The notes beneath the pieces were generated by a model, which did no database searches, was not told where the DNA came from, and worked only from the letters and a program-made list of their open reading frames with translations. Made by a program: the position numbers and the translations under genes. This document shows positions 1 to 11,507 of a stretch of DNA of 64,000 nt, in pieces. The stretch spans positions 11,098,001 to 11,162,000 of the forward strand of contig OZ038526.1 of NCBI GenBank assembly GCA_964036665.1. The letters run 5' to 3'. Origin of the DNA: Gordius sp. MW1 (taxonomy: Eukaryota > Nematomorpha > Gordioida > Gordea > Gordiidae). Position 1 is the stretch's first letter, and each line of letters begins with the position of its first letter.

Positions 1-535
1 ACAACACACTTTTGTATCATCAATGTGATAATTTAGAGTGCATGCTGGATATTTTAAAATATCAATATTTATATATACAAACTTTATTGTAAAAAAGTAA
101 AGCATTGAGGCGTTATACAAATCATTAAATTCAAAGGGCATCTTTTAATTAATATAACAATTATATAAAGAAGGCGAACAGACTAAATGATAACATCTGC
201 GGGTTATGGTAAGTATTTAAAAAAAATATGAAGCTATTTATGTTATTTTTATATAGAAAAATATAGATATTCTATTAAATATATATATATATAATAAATG
301 TATAGGTGGGCGTATTTTGTAGATTAACCCGTTTTATTAAATTGTTAATTTTATGAATATATGTAGGTGTGAGTAATTGAAAACACATTCGAACGCTATA
401 ACAACATACATGGGTTTCAGATTAAAGCACCAAAAAGGAATATAGTGGAATGACCTGGATCATTGTAAAATTGTTCAACGCTAACTGGCATATTTAGCAT
501 GTTCGAGCCACTCAAGAAAGTGCGCGAGTGATATA
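1..535. other. AT-rich sequence downstream of the PPM gene
   Basis: Apart from the likely 3' UTR of the phosphatase gene I see no coding potential, RNA gene or repeat family here. Confidence 0.5.
333..338 (-). terminator. candidate poly(A) signal of the PPM gene
   Basis: AATAAA on the minus strand about 200 nt after the PPM stop codon. It is the first canonical hexamer seen downstream, but AT-rich sequence makes chance matches common. Confidence 0.3.
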
Positions 536-3500
536 TTATAAAAAAGATTGAGTCTCCCGAGTTTTATGATCCTGTTCAGATGTAATAATATCATGTATAA
601 GATTTGATGCAAATTTATCGGTCGAGGGAGGGTCTTGCGCTAACATCTCTGAATTACTGATTGAAGAGGATGTTTCGTTGTGAGTATGTGGGCTTAAGGG
701 CTGCGATTCTTCAACTTTTTCTAACCCTAAAAAATATAGGGAATTTATATGAAAAAATCTGCTCCAACAGTTACACAATATCATGCATGCGTTCGTAAAT
801 CAGGTGTTACAGCTCACATAACATTTCAGACTCTTTTAAAGGGGGATCTAAGAGGTGATTAAACTAATTTCTATATTAAAAAAATTTAAAATTTGCTCAC
901 GATACCAACACCCAAACTTTTGATCAAATAATTGGGTTCGCTTCCCAGGGGATGATTCAAACTTAGGGAAGGGAATGGTACATTTTTTAAAAATAAAATG
1001 CAACATATATGTGAGAGAGTCTGATTTTTTTAAAACAAGGGAGGCTTCTTCCTATCTGTCCCCTCCTCTTCCTTGAAAGAGCCCTATTTATTCTCAAACC
1101 TTACATCTATTTATGTGACAAAAACAAGAGTTTATTTCAATAAGCACTTATTTATTAAACGAATATATTCTGTTTCATTCTAGGGTCAAAAATGACCCTA
1201 ATCAACGAAGCTTGAAAAAATAGGCATTCTAATATTATAGTAAGATTTTCAAATAGTGTTTCGGCTATAATCAATAATTCGCCTTTTTGTATTAAACGGA
1301 ACCCTCACATATAAAGGGGTGATATTTAAGTTAAATCAGGTCTCATGGTAAAAGTACCTTTATTCTAATAAAACTCTATGTAAAAAATATAGAAATTAGT
1401 ATTTATAGCATTTTGCTAAATACTAAAAAGCAGTTAATTTAAAAATTACTAAACTATTAAAACTAGACTATGCCTAATATAACCGCCATAAAATTTTTAT
1501 GTGGGTCTGATTAAAAAAGCCAAGTTCCCTCACTATTTTAGATTTATTTAAGCACAAGTTTTTATAAATAACGGTAAACCCAAGTACTTTAAAGTCAGCG
1601 CTTAAAATTTGCTCATTGTTATTTTTTCGAAATAGTGTATCTTAGTATTAAAACCAAATTATTTTGGTGACGAAATATAATTAGATGGCCTAAATCCGTA
1701 TATAAAAATGGAAAGGGGATATTTTTTTAATCGATGCACTTATGTAGGGAACATTCTTACTTTATTAATTTACAACAGTTTGCTTAAATTCTTTCCTAGT
1801 ATATGACTTCCCTTTTGCATAACTTATTAAAGTAGTTTCTCTATTTAAAACTAATAACGCCTCAAGATAATGTATAATAAAATTCAAAATTTATTTATAA
1901 AATGCTAATTAACTAAATTTGATATTTAGGGGTTTATTAAATTTTAATTGACCTTTGCTAATTTCCAGAAATAAAAATTTTTACTTAGACAAGAGACATG
2001 TGGAAGTGGGGATATCTAATTACACAAACATCTTCAACTTATCATTCATTTGATTTTATTAACGATATATTTAGAAAAAGTATTTATAAAACCTCATTTT
2101 TGAACAAGTCAGGATTTAGTACATTAGTCAAGAAATTATCTTAATATTTTTTGAGAATCAAGATGTAGAATATAGCAAAAGACTTAAAAAAAATTCACCG
2201 ATTCAATCGGAATATCTTAATGAAAATAACACTAAAGAATTAAATGTTGCATAAATTTTCGATTATTTATGGGCCAGTGGCAATGAGCTATTTTTGATAG
2301 GGAGCCTGACTTAAGCATTAAAAAATAAGGAAGGGCTGGGGCGGCCAAGGAGGTTTTCCAAACGGGTATGGGCGGGCCTAATATGCACAAAAAAAATTAC
2401 GAAAGGGCTCGGGAGGGACATTTTCAAATCGGGTAAGGGGGGGGGCCGACATTCTAAAAACGGCCGTTGTAGATCTCCTATTCAATACATCGTTTTGAAA
2501 CATTATATTTAGTATTATAAATCACTAAAAAACTATTTAAAATTTCTAAAGTGCTTAATTATAAAACTCATCATGAAATACGCTCAACTCATCATGAAAT
2601 ACGCCCTAGACGACTGACATAATTAACCACAACAAAATAGACAATTTTGAAGATTACCCAATTTACCACCTCTTTCTTCGTGAGCTTGGATATCATTATC
2701 TGTCGGGAGGGATGTGGAGTTTGAAGGCGCTGAGGTGATTTGTGTTTTGCGATTGTTCCTTTTCACTTTAAGGCGCGTGCACCATTGGGAATAGGACATG
2801 GCGGGGCTTTGAGGGTCTGGTTGCAAAAGTGCTACCAAGATGACTGTCATATTGTCGAGCCCAACGTTGCCTGAAGAAGTGTCGGGAGCCAGGCAGTGCG
2901 TCATTAAATCCTCGCAAATCTTGGCGATGCATAGAGCGCGATGTTTTAAAATAAATTCCCCAGGCATTATTGATATCTCGATGAAGCTACTCATTTTTTT
3001 ATACCAAAATACACGTCATGTAAATCTCACGTCTCACGCATTATGCGAGAGTGCGCACTCGAGGATCAATGTCCAGTGTGGGAAGATAAGAATAGAAAAC
3101 TAACCTAGTTGTTTTACTAATAATTTCGCCCGTTTTCATTAACACTATAATCGGGTATTTTTTTTATTGTCACTATATTTTAGGTGGAAATGTAATTTTT
3201 CGAATTCTTGACCATCTCGTAGCCGATCCCAAACTTTTTATTTTTATGATTAAAATATGATAATTGGTCATAAAGGAGTGCATATTGTAAAATTGGTGAT
3301 TTTATATACAGGGTAAATATGTTTTTATGATTATTCACTAATTTGACCACAAAAAATTAACCGCAAAAGTTTGAGGTTTTGGTTAAATTATTCAATAGTT
3401 TTTTAGGAACAGAATTCACCAAAATTTGAGTGAACAACGCATTTACTTTCAAAAATATGACAATAATTGTAAAATCCGTAAAACGCTCCCGAACGTGATT

Positions 3501-6500
3501 TTGGCCCTTAAAACCTCCATAAATTAAAAAGTATAGGCCCAAAATGGCTATATTTCAGAAATTACTCTAATAAATGAGACCTACACCCTCACCAAAAATT
3601 ATCCTGATCTGAAATGGTCGGTCGAAAACGTTTTGATTTGTCATGGAATGGCCCACTAAGTACTTTTATTAACGAAAAAAAGTTAACTACCACAAAAGGT
3701 GACCGACGACTTCGAGTTAACACATATGTGATGTGTGGGAGTGGGTGAGAGCGGTGCGTGCGTGTGTGTATAAAAATAACCTTAGAGGTACTTGTTGAGG
3801 TCTGAGCTGCTGTTCCACAACTTTGGATGTAACAAAATCCACCGCCTCCTGGTTACTCATAACATCCCAAATCCCGTCACAAGCCAGCAAAACGAATTCC
3901 GTATCGGCCGTAACATCAGCCACCATCACTTCGGGGTAAGCTAGAGGTAGTTGTGTATAAATGTTTATATACCTATATAAATCGTACACCGAGAGGCCTT
4001 AAAAAAACAAGGGATATTGGCGTAGCCAGCATTGAGAAAAATTAACATTTTTTGAAATTTTAGCTATAATTTTAATAATTTTTTGGATTTAGAGGGGGGG
4101 GGGCAGCCGCCCCTCCCTCCCATCCCTCCTTGGCTACGCCCATGATGGTATGCATAGGTTATAGTAGCAACAAAAACCTATGAGCATTTGTTGTTCTGGG
4201 GGGAGAGCGGTATTCGTTTTGAACGGGAAGTCGCCGAGCGCGCGTGACATCGCCAATATGCCTGCGTGATCGCGAGTGTAAAATATTGTTTATGATAATC
4301 ATGCGGTGTTACAAGCAAAATATGTTCTCAGAAAAATGTCTCTATGATAAATATGATAGACAAAACATATACTGAGAGAAGCAATTTATTTAGCATTTTT
4401 GAATAGCGATAAATCTTAAAAGTACCAATATTTAAAGCACATATGCCAAATTATGACATCAAAAAGGGACCACATTTTGTCATCGTTTGTAGTAGATATA
4501 TATATGTAGTGTTGTAAAAACGGCTGGGTTTTGTTTGGTCGACCTTAGGTTAAACTAAGACTAACGGTTGACTCAGGTCTGTTTTTTAAATTTCGACTAA
4601 GCCTAGCGGTCGACTAAGAAAAAAAGACCAAAAAACCTTTGGTTGTCGAACAAATAAAGCCCAGCGTATTTAAAAACGGCTCCGCGTGGTATGCTACCTT
4701 TAACCCTGTCAAAGGATACCCATCCACCTGCACATATGATCCGCCGAGACTCTTCCTTATCGGCTGGCTTGTGGTCGCGGGACAGATTGACACACAATCC
4801 ATTGACCGATATCATTGCCCGCGAATCTCCTACGTTCCCCTATTACAGGTTGTTACTTATATTTTAGTAAAAAGCTTGTTGAAAAAAATAATTAAAAAAT
4901 GTAAGTCAAGTTGCCTTTGAAAAATTCGTTGAAACTTTATAGAATATTTCTAAAATGATATTTAATTGATATCCTTCATAACTATGCTCGGTATACAAAC
5001 TGAATTAACTTAAAACAAATCTTGGAATAACAAATTAAAAGGTGCAAAGAACAGTGTTCAAGTCCATAGAAAAAATGTGTTAAATAAATTTTTGGTGCAA
5101 AGTTATTTTTTGAGTTTAATTTATAATTATGAATCAATTCCATTGTAAATCTCAAAAGTATAAATGTTACACAATAGCATTTGTTCTCCTTGATTAAGAT
5201 TGATATCGCTGTAGAGCCGGCAACTTCATCTTTAAATGTGTGATCTAATTAATTTAAAATGAACCATAAAGACTAAAGCGAATTACAATTATTCTTAACA
5301 AGTTTCAAAAAGCTTTCTATAAAATAACTGTCTAAAAAACTTGTAAAATTTTCAAAACTGCCGAATTTTAGTAACGATTTGAAAGTGAGAAGTAATCTTT
5401 AAAATAAAACTGGTTCAAGTCCTGCAACTTATCGATTGATGCCACTTCGAAAAAAAAACTATGTTAAGGCGTGCTTAAAAAGTGAGAATTATAAAATTTT
5501 ATAATTTTGATTTGTTATCAATGGTTTATAAACAAAATTGAATTATTAAGTTCTTGTTTAATAGTTTTGTCCGAGATATTCACTCACATAAAACATATAG
5601 ATAAATATATGCAAAGTATTTTTTTTAATTCAAACCCGACAGAAGCATAACCAATTATGATTCTTAAAACAATCACTGGTGTGTTATCGAATATCGAGAG
5701 CAATGTTGATTTTTTAAGCTCAAACTCGACTTAAAATTTTTTATTTAGGGGCCAAGGAATCTATATAGGACTAAAAAAATGTGTTTATTGATCTATTTTA
5801 ATGACCTTAAGTTTTCAATATACAAATTTATTCTTGATAGTATCTATTAATTTTTTCCACGAGAATTAAATGCCTTCGAAATAGTTTCTTGTTAAAGTAA
5901 ACTATCTCGACATTTAAAACATAACTATTCAAAATAAACCTTAAATTGATCTTTTCCCCGACATCCTTTAACGCCAAAAATTTTAAGGTTGCAAGTAAGT
6001 ATAATATTTCTCGATAAAATATAGTTATCACAGAGGTAAAATTTCTGCCTTCAAGGTCACTATTATATCAATAGTTTAAACAAATTAAAAACGCATAAAT
6101 TTGATAACAAACGTTATAGTAATTGGTGATATAGTAATTTCATGTCTCGATTTCGCGCGACTAAATATGTCACGTCAGAGCAATTTAACACTCAGTTGGC
6201 TAGGTGGGGTCAATGAGGACCCCAAGCGGTTTAAAAATGTTGTACAAATTAAGTTAGTGATTGTTATTATTTCATTTTTTCAGTGGCTTAATAAAATTTA
6301 TCCTAGAATATCTGCAAAATTTGGCTTGTTTTTATCCAGTAGTTTTTAAGGTAGAGAGTGCTTTAGATGCCCGGGGTCGTCCAGGACCCCACGTTCCACA
6401 ATATGAAAAAAAATTTCAATTTTTTTTAAATATAATATTAAAAAGCATTATTCTTAACCTATTTGTAAAGAAATTTTTACTAAACATTTCCTTTTATTTG

Positions 6501-9500
6501 AGATATTTAACTTTTAAACTCAGATTTTAACAGGTTTATTTTTCCTCGTGGTATTTCAATGTGCTCATTTGTGTAAATTTTCCTGTGCACTTAAATATTT
6601 CAACATGTCTAACATTAAAAAGTGCTATATATATATTATTTTTTGTCTGAAAATGGTATATAAATATAAAAATATAACATTTTATCAAGTTGTCATAAAT
6701 AAATAAACATTATATATTAGTTTGAGGAGTTTATACCTTATAGTAAATATTATTGTAGCTTAGGATTAAATAGACTAAAAAATCATATTAATATACTTTT
6801 ATGTCTGTTTATAAAGTAACTGAATTAAAACTTTCTTGTTAATTTAAAACAAATCATATTTGATATTTCATATGTGTATGAAGTGTCATTTTATGAAAAA
6901 TTGACTGTTTTTATAGCCCTACATAATGTTTGTTTTAAGATATTACATGAAGATTAATTTTATATTCTCAAATTTAACCTTCTAAGATTTATTTCTATTG
7001 TAAAAATGTACTAGTTGAAAAATTATTAAAAAAATGTATCAATAAGAATAGAAAACTTTCTGTCTCAAAAAATAAAGGATTAAAATTTGCTTTAGTTTAG
7101 ACAACTCTATTTTTTTATTTTGAGGTTTTTTTAAGCCAAATGTAAAAAATCATGAACTTTTATTACCAATGTTTATTTATATACTAACTTTATTAAACTT
7201 TATCTTTTCAAACTAAAAAATTTTTAATTTTAAACTAACAAAACATGTAGGAAATCTCATTTTTTACACAAAATTCACTATTTTTAAAGCCTCATAAAAT
7301 TTTTGTTTTAAGATTTTACAATTAGATTTTTTTGCTATTCTTATTTCTAACCATCTATAATGTATTTCTATTTAGAAAAAAATTAATTAAAGTCTAAAAA
7401 TTAGAAAAATAATGGCTTAGAACAGTAGTAACTTTTTGCCCTAAAAAACGTAGGGCCGAAAATTCCCTAAGTTTGGAAATCTCTATTATATTTGTTTTAA
7501 GGTTTTTTGTTGTCAAATTTTTTTTAGTTTTAGCTCCAACCTTATTTTATATGATCTTATAAATTAAATTATGGAATTGGGGGAAAAAATTGTTATGCAT
7601 AAATATAGTCACATAGGGGGAAATTTTGGGGGTTGTACTAATTGCAATTATAAAATTGTAACCACTTGTTCAAATACCCAAAGTAACATATCAATTTACA
7701 GATAAAGTTTGGGGTCATCATGACCCCCTTTACCATCCGTGTTAGGATTTTGACCTGGCCACCGGAGTGTTAATAGGGAAAAAATCTAAATTAAGGTACC
7801 ATTTGCGTAAAATGGCTAAACGAAAGAGTTCAAAAAGAATTTTTTGAATAAAGCACTCAATAACCATGGAAATTGTAAAATCCAATACAATTTCAAATCA
7901 TGGCTCTTTCGTTAAATCTAATATATTTTAGCACACATTTATGGAAATAAACCTTTATTAGCTAAAAATGGGGGGGGGGGCAAGTTATTTAAAATCTCAC
8001 AAAACTTAACTAAAAAATGGGTGTCATATAAACAATTTCAACTATTAAGAGAGTTAAGATAGACCTGCCGTTGATATCGGCACCTAATTAATAAAGGGCA
8101 AATCATTTGGAGATAAAAACCGTAGCGTTAAACAAGTTACCTCTCCCCCTATGAAAGTGTTAATAAGCTAGCATACCTTTAGACATATCGTTATCAATAT
8201 CCAAGTAAGCTTGTTTGATTGCTTCTTCAACGTCGCCTGCAGCTATTATATGGAAGCAACAAAAATTAAAATCGAACACACACTCCTCGACTACTACCAT
8301 CAATAACACATTTTTGCGCGAAACGAACAATACGAGTTAGAGGCAAAAAGTAAATAAAATCCATATTTTTGCACCAATTCTCACGTTCAAAATTGCAACT
8401 AAAGATTTTTTATATACAAATTAAACGACAGAGCCGCAGAGCTAACTAGCAAAAAAAGCTTTCCCCCCGCCGCTGACCTTATTTATCAACACTCTCGAAA
8501 TTACATTTAAACCCTGTCAAAATTAAAATATAAACAATTTTTTGTGAAACATTAAGGTTTTTACACAAAATTCAGCCCCAGCCACCTAAACAAACAATTT
8601 AGGCTATTCATTAGGGATGGCGTAATAAAAAAGTTTGTGTTCGTTTTTAATTGCTATCTAATATAAGTGATATAAATATTATAACAGCAATTTTTTGCAA
8701 ATCTGTTGCTATAAGGTTAAATAACTTTACCATATTCTGGGCGATGAACAATCTTGGACATGAGGTGTTTTGACGCGTATTCTGCTATCTGCGCCCCTAA
8801 GTAAATTTTAGATTAAATCAGGCAATCTTTTTAAAAATTGTCATTGGGTGTAATAAAATAAAATTTCCACCTAATCAAGCATTATTTAATGCTGGCCTTG
8901 ACAAAATAAACATAACCCACCGATTTTATACAAAAAAAATACAAAATAATGGATTGAATGAATATACAACCCATAAATTGCATAGCAATTAATATATAAT
9001 TAAACATTAATAGATTAACTATTTTTTTGTTTTCATCTGGTTTGTTGAAAAGACCACAGATTTCATATAAAAAAATACACAATAATGGATTGAATACACT
9101 TTTTTTGTTTTACTCTAGTTTGGTGAAAAGCAATTTATTGATAAATGTTGTGGGGTCGCCCTGTATGAATAAAATTTGTTACATGTAATGTCCACCCAAA
9201 GCCTTAGGTAAATAATTTCTACTAGTTGGTATATTGTAATCAATTTTTAATAGCAAAATTATAATTTATTGATTATTTCATGTACAATCATCAGAGTGTT
9301 GCCATCTGATTTTTAAACATATGTGCCGCTAGAGCAAGCCAAGCGTTGTGTTTAAAGATTGCTTGGGCTATATAGAGAAAAAATAAAAAAAATTCTCGTA
9401 AATATTTACTATAGCATGCTCAATAATTTGGGTTAAATTTACTTTGGGAAATTTCATTCATATATAAAACTATTGCACTTTATACAAAAATGTTACCCTG

Positions 9501-11507
9501 GCAAAATTTACGAAAATAGATAAATTATAAATAGGAAATCAAATGAAATGCAATAAAAGCCGAAATTATAATAAAACAAATGGTCTTCTTAAATAAGCCG
9601 ATAAACGGTTAAAAAAATTGTGTTTTTAGTTTCTTCCTATGTCAATTTTATGAAATAATTGGGATGAAAGTTGCATATACAAAGGTTTCTGTCCCTTTTT
9701 AAAGATGCATATGCCGAAACACATCAATTAAATTAAAAAATAAAGAATTTCAGCCGTTATTTTTTTGCTCTATTCTAATTAGTTTTTAAATTATACTAAA
9801 AATTAACTAACTCCTTGTACCTAAATATTGCGAAACTGCCTAGACATTTAGCCCCCTCCCCTTAACTAATCCATTAGCTAATATATATATATATAGCAAC
9901 TGATAAATATTGTTTATTTTTTTTTGTTTTTTCGGGGGGGGGGGCAATTTATTTATTAACTACATTTTACCCCTGCCTTATACTAACAGTTTAAAATTTT
10001 GGCGTTAATACATAGCCTTGCAATTTCAATGAGAGAAAGGAGGAGGGAGATTAAGAATAGTGCAGATAATTGTGAGGAGTGGGGGTCAAAGGAGCTCATC
10101 AGGAAAGGAGCACACTTTGTTATTATAACCCAAACCCTTACCCTAACCCATATATTTACTTGTTATGATTTCACTAAGACATGTTAATATAAAATATTTT
10201 GTGCTAAGACAATATGTTAAATTCGTTCTGAGCAATCATGACGAGTTTCGCTCCTATTTCTGTGCTCCTTTGACCGGTTCCCGTTATGAGGAATAACTCA
10301 GCTAGACAACACACCCACCCACCCACACGACATTACTATAGTTTCATATGTCTATAATGGAATGGAGAATGGAGACCAAAAGATAGGGCGATTTTAGATG
10401 AATTTGTAATATAAATAAGAATTTAGTTAAAGGAAAGCAAAAAATTGTTTTTAAATTGAATCTCAAAGTGGATTTACAACCTATATGCTTTATATTTGAT
10501 TATGACCAATTTGTAACCCCAATTATTTAATGAAACTTGACGTAAAAAAACGAAAAGCATTATTGTGTTCAACGCAATGAAGTCTATATTCTGTTAACCG
10601 TTTCTCAGTTGATTTTTTTAATTGAACAGTGCTATTATAAACAGCCTGAAAACTAGTAAGACAATTTAAACTAAAACTTTCAACAATATTTCCAAACTTA
10701 AAAACACATAGATATTTTTTATAAAATATGTACCTAGATAGATATTAATTTAAAGCTAAAATATTTAATGCATAAATTGAACATTTGTTTTAAAAAGCTT
10801 GCCAAAAATTTTAGGAACACATTTACAAACTGATAATTTAATGAATAAGAACATGACTAAACCTGTAGTCTTAAAAATAAAACCCCATCACATTTGCATG
10901 ATTAAAATTTAGAAATCTAATTTTAACACTTTTATAAGTAAAAATAAATTGAATCACCATTGTGTAAATAATTTTCTAGGAATGTTATTAAGATAATGTA
11001 GCTATCTAATAAGAAATGTCTTTAATAAGCAAGTTTGAACAAAATCATATATAGCTAACCTCCATGTCCATCAAATATGGCAAAAAAGGAGGACTGTGGA
11101 TCTTCAGGAATTGATAAAAGGCAAGTTCTAGAATCTTCCATGCCTATAGTTGCAATAAATTCATATAATTAACTTTGTAACAAAAGACATTTTTTAAGAC
11201 TTAATCTCAACTGGAGTAAATTTAATTTTTCCTAATTAGATGATATATACAAAAAACTTAGAGCAAAGTAATGCCTTTTAATAACTTTGCAAAGCTAAAT
11301 GACAAATAATTAAGGGTGCTAAAAATATAAATTCAACAAAATTCAAAAGAATGAAATACTTATATAAAATTTTGAAACATTAAATAAATAATAAAGAGTA
11401 AAACTTAATCTCCAGCCTTGCATTGATGAAGTACCGACAACCATTTGAGTATTATGGAGTTCATGAGTATCCTTTGTCACTACTGGCTCTGAAGCATATT
11501 GACCCAT
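536..11507 (-). CDS. PPM/PP2C-family Ser/Thr phosphatase, 10 exons, 415 aa
   Basis: Metal-dependent serine/threonine phosphatase. Exons (minus strand): 11507-11405, 11143-11060, 8796-8731, 8236-8177, 5229-5171, 4839-4698, 4261-4178, 3940-3792, 2976-2667, 726-536; total 1248 nt, in phase throughout. All introns are GT-AG (about 240 nt to 2.9 kb). Family motifs in order: QGWRLSMED (E37, D38), FDGHGG (D59), GSTA (109-112), NVGDSRA (126-132), SRDHKP (144-149), AGGWV, LAMSRALGDF (174-183), LACDGIWDVMSNQE (D221), GLDNMTVILV (D290). The acidic residues that bind the two metals are therefore all present. The N-terminus MGQYAS fits an N-myristoylation signal, as in PPM1A/B. The acidic insert of PPM1G is absent and the order resembles Ptc2/3. 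The Ser-rich tail (about 300-415) is not conserved and the last exon rests on phase and splice sites only. The exon 1 donor is weak (AA|GTTTTA) but the joined motif is exact. Confidence 0.93.
1181..1202. repeat. short perfect palindrome AGGGTCA-n4-TGACCCT
   Basis: A GGGTCA/TGACCC palindrome in the last PPM intron (2666-727). Similar GGGTCAT/ATGACCC palindromes sit at the ends of piggyBac-like elements, including the one at 6189-7769, so this may be a remnant of such an element. No matching partner end was found. Confidence 0.3.
2325..2475. repeat. GC-rich low-complexity stretch
   Basis: A G-rich block in the last PPM intron with three related segments (AAGGGCTGGGG, ACGGGTATGGGCGGG, TCGGGTAAGGGGGG). 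It looks like a decayed tandem repeat. No gene is seen. Confidence 0.35.
3189..3640 (+). repeat. single arm of inverted-repeat element D
   Basis: About 450 bp in PPM intron 8 that closely matches 20919-21375 in DDX3 intron 10. There it forms one arm of a complete inverted repeat. Shared landmarks are ACCATCTCGTAGCCGATCCC, ACACCCTCACCAAAAATTAT and ATGGTCGGTCGAAAACGTTT. Only one arm is present here, so this is a truncated copy of a dispersed non-coding element. Confidence 0.75.
4019..4142. mobile_element. MITE, GGCGTAGCCAG family (copy in PPM intron 7)
   Basis: Non-coding element with terminal inverted repeats GGCGTAGCCAG and CTTGGCTACGCC and a run of G next to one end. The target duplication is not recognisable here. 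Intact duplications of other copies are described at 14163-14325 and 21736-21902. Confidence 0.7.
4507..4682. mobile_element. hAT-type MITE, TAGTGTTGTAAAA family (copy 1)
   Basis: Inverted repeats TAGTGTTGTAAAAACGGCTG and, at the other end, a diverged complement ending near 4682. The same family has a well preserved copy at 19427-19626. This copy lies in PPM intron 6 and its right end is only about 15 bp from the exon 6 splice donor at 4697/4696. Confidence 0.65.
6189..7769. mobile_element. piggyBac-like element (non-autonomous), TTAA duplications
   Basis: The ends CACTCAGTTGGCTAGGT and (complement) CACTCCGGTGGCCAGGT are near-identical inverted repeats, each directly flanked by TTAA (6185-6188 and 7770-7773). 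Each end also carries a GGGGTCA..TGACCCC-type palindrome. TTAA duplication is the hallmark of piggyBac elements. The 1.58-kb interior is AT-rich and shows no transposase frame, so the copy is non-autonomous or fully decayed. It sits in PPM intron 4 (8176-5230). Confidence 0.75.
10077..10282. mobile_element. MITE C, internally deleted copy
   Basis: Matches both ends of the element at 47917-48652 (GGGGTCAAAGGAGCTCATCA at one end, GTGCTCCTTTGACCGGTTCC at the other) but lacks most of its interior. Flanks TTGTGAG and TTATGAG may be a decayed 7-bp target duplication. It contains a short TTAGGG-like motif that belongs to the element. It lies in PPM intron 2. Confidence 0.7.

Noticed and set aside
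2840..3103. 87-codon plus-strand open frame
   Set aside because: Antisense shadow of PPM exon 9.
4639..4920. 93-codon plus-strand open frame
   Set aside because: Antisense to PPM exon 6 and the adjoining MITE.
10129..10160. TTAGGG-like telomeric motif (also near 34770 and 48050)
   Set aside because: Only one or two units each; two of the three lie inside MITE C copies. Not a telomere or interstitial telomeric array.
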